A stretch of 18,371 nucleotides of DNA. It comes from an uncultured Pseudomonadota bacterium (GTDB lineage Bacteria > Pseudomonadota > Gammaproteobacteria > Steroidobacterales > Steroidobacteraceae). A program made the translations under genes and the position numbers. The stretch lies in NCBI GenBank assembly GCA_903910215.1, contig CAIVYV010000073.1:1-18371 (forward strand), given 5' to 3'. The notes beneath the pieces are model-generated. The model ran no database searches. It was not told where the DNA came from and worked only from the letters and a program-made list of their open reading frames with translations. This document shows, in pieces, positions 14,841-18,371 of the stretch (position 1 is its first letter; each line of letters starts with the position of its first letter).

Positions 14841-15595
14841 CTCAGTTTCGCGGGTCTGAACCCGAGCAGCACCACCGTCTTGCCGCTAGCGCGCAAGACG
14901 CGCTCGTTCTCGAGTGACTTCAGTACGCGCCCGGCCATCTCACGTGAGCAACCGACGAGTCGCGCCAGTTCCTGTCGCGAGACGCGAATCTGCATGCCAT
15001 CGGGGTGAGTCATTGCATCGGGCTCTTCGCAGAGTTCGCGCAGGCTGCGCTCGATACGACCGCTGACATCAACGAAGGCGAGATCGCGCAGCTTGCGCGT
15101 GGCGTGTTCGAGTCGCTCGGCCAGTTGCGAAGCGAGTTCGAGTGCGAGCATCGGTTGTTCGGCGGCCAGCTGCTGGAAGCGTGCGTAACGCATTTCGGCG
15201 ATCTCGGCGCGACCGCGGGCTCGCACGAACATGCTGCGCCCAGGCCCGGTGCCGAGCGAGACCATGGTGCCAAAGAATTCGCCCTTGCCGAGATAGACGA
15301 GCACCATCTGCTTGCCCTGGTCATCCTCGATCACCACCTCGACTGAACCTGCCACCACCAGGAAGAGCACATCGGGCGGCTCACCACCACGGACGAGCAC
15401 GGTGCGTGAGGCAACCTGTCGTTTCACGCCGATGTCGATGAAACGCTGCATCGGCGACACTGGTTTTGGTGCAGCGGCGACGGGTTTCGGCGGCGGACCG
15501 AGCGGACGCTGCGAAACCACGGCACTGCGCAAGCCCGGTGCGGTCGAGACGGGTCGAACCAGATTGGCATCGGCAGATTTGTGGTTGGGCAGCAT
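14789..15595 (-). CDS. Crp/Fnr-family transcription regulator, Crp/Vfr/Clp-like, with N-terminal extension
   Basis: This 268-residue protein has a cyclic-nucleotide-binding domain (about residues 60-160), a dimer helix and a winged helix. The segment EPDAMTHPDGMQIRVSRQEL and recognition helix GCSREMAGRVLKSLE are nearly those of E. coli CRP; R218, E219 and R223 match the CRP bases-contacting residues, so DNA specificity is probably CRP-like. In the ligand pocket R120-S121 match CRP R82-S83, but CRP E72 is T110 and CRP T127 is A165. There is a Pro/Ala-rich N-terminal extension of about 48 residues and a short C-terminal one. ATG 15595 follows AGGAGA at 7 nt. It lies 23 bp after coq7, as in pseudomonads where coq7 is near vfr. 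Its ligand is uncertain. Confidence 0.9.
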   Translation of the reverse strand: MLPNHKSADANLVRPVSTAPGLRSAVVSQRPLGPPPKPVAAAPKPVSPMQRFIDIGVKRQVASRTVLVRGGEPPDVLFLVVAGSVEVVIEDDQGKQMVLVYLGKGEFFGTMVSLGTGPGRSMFVRARGRAEIAEMRYARFQQLAAEQPMLALELASQLAERLEHATRKLRDLAFVDVSGRIERSLRELCEEPDAMTHPDGMQIRVSRQELARLVGCSREMAGRVLKSLENERVLRASGKTVVLLGFRPAKLSQPAATTAERMARTVAA

Positions 15596-15618
15596 GGTGG
15601 TTTCTCCTGAAGGTGGGG

Positions 15619-16260
15619 TCAGAACCAATAACTCGTGCTCGTCATGACTTTGGCCGTCGCTTGCATCGCATCGCGAACGGGTGGGGGTAACTCGGAGCCA
15701 CCGGCGTCGCGCGCGGCTGCACCATGGGCAATCTCATCGCCGCGCATGACTTCGAGCACCGCGCGACTACGAGCATCGGCCTGCGGCAAGCGCTGCAGAT
15801 GACTATCGATGTGCCCTTCGACTTGTTTCTCGGTTTCGCTGACGAAGCCGAGGCTGATGCGATCACCGGCGACGGCGGCGGCTGCACCGATGGCGAAGGA
15901 GCCCGCATACCAGAGAGGTCCGAGTAGGCTCGGACGTGAGCCGAGCTCCCTTAAACGTTGCTCGCACCAGGCGAGGTGATCGGCTTCCTCGCGGGCTGCC
16001 TGCAGCAACATCTCGCGCACCTGCGGGCGTTGTGCGAAGGCAGCCTGGCCGTGGTAGAGCGCTTGCGCCGCAATCTCGCCGGCGTGGTTGACCCGCATCA
16101 GGTTGGCCGCTTCGCGCCGTTCGGTCTCCGACAGGGCAGCCTCCGGCAGCTCGGCGCCCGGCATGGGCCTGGCGGCGACCGGGGAGGCCAGCACCGATCG
16201 GAGGGCCCGATCGAGGGTGGTCAGCAGGTTGTCGAGGGGTTGTTGCATGGGATGGCTCAT
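15619..16260 (-). CDS. coq7: demethoxyubiquinone hydroxylase Coq7 (2-polyprenyl-3-methyl-6-methoxy-1,4-benzoquinone monooxygenase)
   Basis: Coq7 is a membrane-associated di-iron enzyme that performs the last ring hydroxylation in ubiquinone synthesis and needs oxygen. The 213-residue product contains the iron-binding motifs of the family: NHAGEIAAQALY, EEADHLAWCEQRL, the Glu pair around SETEKQVEGHIDSHL, and GDEIAHG. It ends in MTSTSYWF, a typical Coq7 tail. The ATG at 16260 is preceded closely by GAGAA; M5 (16248) is an alternative. It is divergent from rplM and probably cotranscribed with the Crp-family gene, because only 23 bp separate them. Confidence 0.95.
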   Translation of the reverse strand: MSHPMQQPLDNLLTTLDRALRSVLASPVAARPMPGAELPEAALSETERREAANLMRVNHAGEIAAQALYHGQAAFAQRPQVREMLLQAAREEADHLAWCEQRLRELGSRPSLLGPLWYAGSFAIGAAAAVAGDRISLGFVSETEKQVEGHIDSHLQRLPQADARSRAVLEVMRGDEIAHGAAARDAGGSELPPPVRDAMQATAKVMTSTSYWF

Positions 16261-16374
16261 TTCTCAGTGGTTGTTACGGCCGGGCTGGGCTCGGCTTTAG
16301 GGGCCTTTGGCAAAATTGTTGTGCGGTACCGGGCGCAGGTCGAGCGTTGGGTCGGCCGGCCTGCAAGGAGGGTT

Positions 16375-16403
16375 TTGCAAAGACGGGGCGGGTCACGTAC
16401 ACT
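16375..16403 (+). promoter_or_regulatory. sigma70 promoter of rplM-rpsI
   Basis: TTGCAA (16375-16380) and TACACT (16398-16403) are separated by exactly 17 bp, close to the sigma70 consensus. Transcription would begin near 16410, leaving a leader of about 64 nt before rplM. A strong promoter is expected for a ribosomal-protein operon. The remaining 16261-16374, between coq7 and this site, shows no clear signal. Confidence 0.68.
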
Positions 16404-16430
16404 CTCGCGCCTTTTTCGGGACTTGCGGTA

Positions 16431-16445
16431 CCCCGCCATTCGGGG
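16431..16445 (+). promoter_or_regulatory. hairpin in the rplM leader
   Basis: CCCCG and CGGGG form a perfect 5-bp stem around the loop CCATT, some 28 bp before the rplM start. L13 is reported to repress its own operon in E. coli through the leader mRNA; whether this hairpin serves that is inference. Confidence 0.35.
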
Positions 16446-16473
16446 CGCCCGCCGCAGTCGGAGAGCTTGGAAC

Positions 16474-16902
16474 ATGAGCACGGTATTTGCAAAACCCGCG
16501 ACCGTTCGCGGTGATTGGTTCGTCGTCGACGCCAAGGGCAAAACCCTCGGTCGGTTGGCTTCGCAGATTGCGCTGCGCCTCAAGGGCAAGCACAAAGCGG
16601 ATTACAGCCCGCACGTCGATATGGGCGATCACATCGTTGTGGTCAACGCCGAGCAGGTGAAGGTCACCGGTGCGAAGCTCACCGACAAGATCTACTACCA
16701 CCACACTGGCGCCATCGGCGGCATCAAGTCGATCGCTCTCGAGAAGCTCCTCAAGGAGCATCCGGAGCGTGTGCTGCAGTTCGCCATCAAGGGCATGCTG
16801 CCGAAAACGATCCTCGGCCGTCGCATGTATCGCAAACTGCATGTTTTCGCGGGCGATCAGCATCCGCACTCGGCTCAACAGCCGAAGCCTCTGAACATCT
16901 GA
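16474..16902 (+). CDS. rplM: 50S ribosomal protein L13
   Basis: L13 (uL13) is an early-assembling 50S protein that binds 23S rRNA. The product is 142 residues, exactly the usual length. It has the standard start MSTVFAKPATVRGDWFVVDA, LGRLASQIALRLKGKHKADY, the YYHHTGAIGGIK segment and LPKTILGRRMYRKLHVFAG. The frame is open far upstream into the opposite coq7, but the family N-terminus and GGAG (16460-16463, about 10 nt before the ATG) fix the start at 16474. It is followed by rpsI after 13 bp. Confidence 0.98.
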   Translation: MSTVFAKPATVRGDWFVVDAKGKTLGRLASQIALRLKGKHKADYSPHVDMGDHIVVVNAEQVKVTGAKLTDKIYYHHTGAIGGIKSIALEKLLKEHPERVLQFAIKGMLPKTILGRRMYRKLHVFAGDQHPHSAQQPKPLNI

Positions 16903-16915
16903 CAGGAATCATCGA

Positions 16916-17305
16916 ATGCCCGCCACGAATTACGGCACCGGCCGTCGCAAGACCTCCACCGCCCGGGTTCACCTGAAGCCCGGTTCCGGCAAGATCACCA
17001 TCAATGATCGTCCGATCGACGTGTTCTTCGGACGTGAGACGGGTCGCATGATCGTCCGTCAGCCGTTGGAGTTGACCGAGATGACCGAGCGTTTCGACGT
17101 GAAGGTCACGGTTGCCGGCGGCGGTATCACGGGGCAGGCGGGTGCGATCCGTCAGGGCATCACCCGTGCGTTGATCGAATTCGATGAGACCCTGCGTCGT
17201 CCGTTGCGTGCAGCGGGCTTCGTGACCCGTGATGCTCGCGAAGTCGAGCGCAAGAAGGTCGGTCGTCGCAAGGCTCGTCGCGGACCGCAGTACTCCAAGC
17301 GCTAA
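16916..17305 (+). CDS. rpsI: 30S ribosomal protein S9
   Basis: S9 (uS9) is a 30S head protein whose C-terminal tail reaches the P-site tRNA. The 129-residue product has the typical start NYGTGRRKTSTARVHLKPGSG, the GGGITGQAGAIRQGITRAL segment and the basic ending RRKARRGPQYSKR with the conserved final Lys-Arg. AGGAA precedes the ATG by 8 nt. It is cotranscribed with rplM. The 39 bp to the tRNA gene show no promoter or clear terminator, so the tRNA may be read from the same transcript. Confidence 0.98.
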   Translation: MPATNYGTGRRKTSTARVHLKPGSGKITINDRPIDVFFGRETGRMIVRQPLELTEMTERFDVKVTVAGGGITGQAGAIRQGITRALIEFDETLRRPLRAAGFVTRDAREVERKKVGRRKARRGPQYSKR

Positions 17306-17344
17306 TAGCGCAGGTGCACGGACTGCCGTCACGGCCACCGTTTT

Positions 17345-17418
17345 TGGGGGATCGTCTAGCGGTAGGACAACGGACTCTGACTCCGTTTACCTAGGTTCGA
17401 ATCCTAGTCCCCCAGCCA
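17345..17418 (+). tRNA. tRNA-Gln (anticodon CTG)
   Basis: The sequence folds as a complete cloverleaf. The acceptor arm TGGGGGA pairs with TCCCCCA, including the U1-A72 pair and G73 usual for tRNA-Gln. The anticodon stem CGGA/TCCG encloses the loop CTCTGAC, with anticodon CTG at 17377-17379. The T-arm is CTAGG-TTCGAAT-CCTAG. The 3' CCA is encoded. It reads the Gln codon CAG. Confidence 0.96.
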
Positions 17419-17424
17419 AAACCG

Positions 17425-17452
17425 ACAAGGCCCGCAGCGATGCGGGCCTTGT
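17425..17452. terminator. hairpin terminator after tRNA-Gln, possibly bidirectional
   Basis: ACAAGGCCCGC and GCGGGCCTTGT form a perfect 11-bp stem with loop AGCGAT. It starts 7 nt after the tRNA end. On the plus strand the following bases are moderately U-rich (TCGTTTCC); on the minus strand GTCGGTTTTGG follows. It therefore probably ends the rplM-rpsI-tRNA transcript and may also serve rpiA, which ends 25 bp away. Confidence 0.72.
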
Positions 17453-17476
17453 TCGTTTCCGATACCGGAAGTGTGA

Positions 17477-18136
17477 TCAGTCGAGGGTGCGAACGCCGTT
17501 CGGACCGCCCACCAAGACAATATCGGCAGCGCGCTTGGCGAACAGACCAACCGAGACGACTCCTGCGATGCCGTTGATGGTGTTCTCGAGCGCGATCGGA
17601 TCGAGGATCGTGAGTCCGTGCACATCGATGATCTGGTTACCGTTGTCGGTGAGCACGTTCTCGCGCCACAGCGGTTGCCCGCCGAGCTTCACCATCTGAC
17701 GCGACACGTACGAACGAGCCATCGGAATCACTTCGACCGGCAGCGGAAAGCGGCCGAGCACATCGACCACCTTGCTCTCATCGACGATACAGACGAAGCG
17801 ACGCGATGCCGCCGCGACGATCTTCTCGCGGGTCAGTGCGCCACCGCCGCCCTTGATGAGTCGACGGTGCCGATCGGTCTCGTCTGCGCCATCAACGTAG
17901 AGTTCAAGATCGCCCGTCCGGTTGAGGTCGATCACCTCGATACCGATCGAACGCAAACGGGTGGTTGAGCTTTCCGAACTCGACACGGCGCCCTTGAGAC
18001 GATCGCGCCAGGGCGCGAGCGCATCGATGAAGTGATTGACCGTCGAGCCGGTGCCGACGCCGATCACCATGCCGTCTTCGAGATAGCGCAGTGCTGCGAG
18101 CGCTGCTGCCTGCTTACCGTTGTCAGCGTGATTCAT
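17477..18136 (-). CDS. rpiA: ribose-5-phosphate isomerase A
   Basis: RpiA interconverts ribose 5-phosphate and ribulose 5-phosphate. The 219-residue product matches the length of E. coli RpiA and contains VIGVGTGSTVNHFIDAL (N-terminal phosphate loop), DLYVDGADE-like LELYVDGADETD with the catalytic aspartates, LIKGGGGALTREKIVA, and VCIVDESKVVD. The ATG at 18136 follows GAGGA at 8 nt; a start at 18154 would run through the U-tract of the upstream terminator and lacks a ribosome-binding site. A strong terminator lies just upstream, so expression needs readthrough or a promoter I cannot see. Confidence 0.97.
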   Translation of the reverse strand: MNHADNGKQAAALAALRYLEDGMVIGVGTGSTVNHFIDALAPWRDRLKGAVSSSESSTTRLRSIGIEVIDLNRTGDLELYVDGADETDRHRRLIKGGGGALTREKIVAAASRRFVCIVDESKVVDVLGRFPLPVEVIPMARSYVSRQMVKLGGQPLWRENVLTDNGNQIIDVHGLTILDPIALENTINGIAGVVSVGLFAKRAADIVLVGGPNGVRTLD

Positions 18137-18147
18137 GCGATTTTCCT

Positions 18148-18188
18148 CGGGCAAAAAAGAAGATGCCCGCTTGCGCGGGCACCTTCTT
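18148..18188 (-). terminator. intrinsic terminator between the small Lys/Ala gene and rpiA, with an alternative pairing
   Basis: On the minus strand, GCCCGC-GCAA-GCGGGC forms a perfect core stem. It is extended by an AAGAAGG/TCTTCTT arm with one mismatch (18157-18188) and followed by TTTTTT. This is a strong intrinsic terminator for transcripts coming from the right. The right arm CGGGC can instead pair with GCCCG at 18152-18148, immediately before the rpiA ribosome-binding site, so two exclusive folds are possible. Confidence 0.78.
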
Positions 18189-18231
18189 GTCTTTCAGAAG
18201 ACAGCGAATGCGATTCTCATCCCACCCGCCG

Positions 18232-18248
18232 AGACTCACGAAGAGTCT
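18232..18248 (-). other. small hairpin at the 3' end of the Lys/Ala gene
   Basis: AGACTC and GAGTCT form a perfect 6-bp stem with a 5-nt loop, beginning at the stop codon of the small gene. A second stem, GTCTT-TCAG-AAGAC, lies at 18189-18202. With the terminator these give the short transcript three hairpins. Confidence 0.5.
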
Positions 18249-18316
18249 TACTTCTTCTTGGCGACCTTCTTCTTAGCCTTAGCTTTCGCCTTAGCTTTCT
18301 TTTTGGCCTTAGCCAT
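18248..18316 (-). CDS. 22-residue Lys/Ala-repeat microprotein, unknown function
   Basis: A 23-codon frame (ATG to TAA) encodes a peptide made almost only of Lys (13) and Ala (7), plus one Val and the start Met. It runs MAKAKKKAKAKAKAKKK and then VAKKK. It has a well-placed ribosome-binding site (TGGAGA, about 6 nt before the ATG), a -10-like box at 18351-18356 and a strong terminator downstream, so it looks like a complete single-gene unit. The composition resembles the Lys/Ala-rich tails of bacterial histone-H1-like proteins and would bind nucleic acid or other polyanions. It is too short for normal gene callers. It is not in the same frame as rpiA and shares no sequence with it. Reality as a translated gene is likely but unproven. 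Confidence 0.62.
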   Translation of the reverse strand: MAKAKKKAKAKAKAKKKVAKKK

Positions 18317-18350
18317 TGTCTTTCTCCAGTTACGGGTTAGTCCGAGGGTG

Positions 18351-18356
18351 AGTATA
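18351..18356 (-). promoter_or_regulatory. candidate -10 element for the Lys/Ala microprotein gene
   Basis: On the minus strand TATACT, preceded by GTGTA, is a near-consensus -10. Transcription would start at about 18344, some 27 nt before the ATG. The -35 would lie just outside the window. Confidence 0.5.
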
Positions 18357-18371
18357 TACACGCGATTGCAA

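Noticed and set aside
15958..16473. Upstream extension of the rplM reading frame
   Set aside because: L13 has a fixed 142-residue length and a strong promoter and ribosome-binding site just before 16474; the upstream part is antisense to coq7.
17299..17311. GCGCT-AAT-AGCGC dyad at the rpsI stop codon as a terminator
   Set aside because: The stem has only 5 bp with a 3-nt loop and no U-tract follows; the tRNA and a much better hairpin lie downstream.
1..18371. Search for phage, insertion sequence, CRISPR, toxin-antitoxin or defence genes
   Set aside because: No transposase, integrase, spaced repeats, terminal inverted repeats or defence-family motifs were found; the tRNA-Gln gene has no visible integrase or repeated 3' end within the window.

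Overview
The window is a GC-rich, tightly packed block of bacterial housekeeping genes. Its local gene orders are typical of Gammaproteobacteria: holA-nadD-rsfS-rlmH, maf(yhdE)-rng next to tldD, darP(yjgA) divergent from pmbA(tldE), coq7 beside a Crp/Vfr-type regulator, and rplM-rpsI. Coq7 implies ubiquinone synthesis and an oxygen-respiring organism. The combination does not match a model genome closely enough to name a genus; an environmental gammaproteobacterium is the safest statement.

Layout. (1) 1-1480, minus: 5' part of a TonB-dependent outer-membrane receptor of the ZnuD (zinc) type with a His/Asp/Glu-rich loop, behind a Zur-like operator. (2) 1609-8824, plus: one long probable operon holA, nadD, rsfS, rlmH, maf, rng, nit, tldD, with several 4-bp ATGA start/stop overlaps. 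It covers DNA replication, NAD synthesis, ribosome silencing and modification, nucleotide and metabolite repair, rRNA processing and the TldD protease subunit. (3) 8862-10783, minus: darP-purE-purK, facing tldD; darP is unusually short. (4) 10801-12147, plus: pmbA (tldE), the partner of tldD, starting only 17 bp from the darP start. (5) 12128-13009, minus: purC, overlapping the pmbA tail. (6) 13084-14840, plus: djlA-rpe, overlapping by 4 bp. (7) 14789-16260, minus: coq7 then a Crp/Fnr regulator whose 3' end overlaps rpe by 52 bp. (8) 16474-17418, plus: rplM, rpsI and tRNA-Gln(CTG), behind a clear sigma70 promoter and closed by a hairpin terminator. (9) 17477-18316, minus: a 22-codon Lys/Ala gene, an intrinsic terminator, then rpiA.

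The genes mostly serve central functions (purine synthesis purE/purK/purC; pentose phosphate rpe/rpiA; ribosome rsfS/rlmH/rng/darP/rplM/rpsI; TldD/TldE). No phage, transposon, CRISPR array or defence island is visible. The points most worth attention are the tiny polycationic peptide gene with its structured transcript, the Crp homologue with altered cAMP-pocket residues and an N-terminal extension, the half-length DarP, the RsfS with a basic tail, the ZnuD/Zur arrangement, and the extensive gene overlaps. No stretch longer than about 300 bases lacks a gene.
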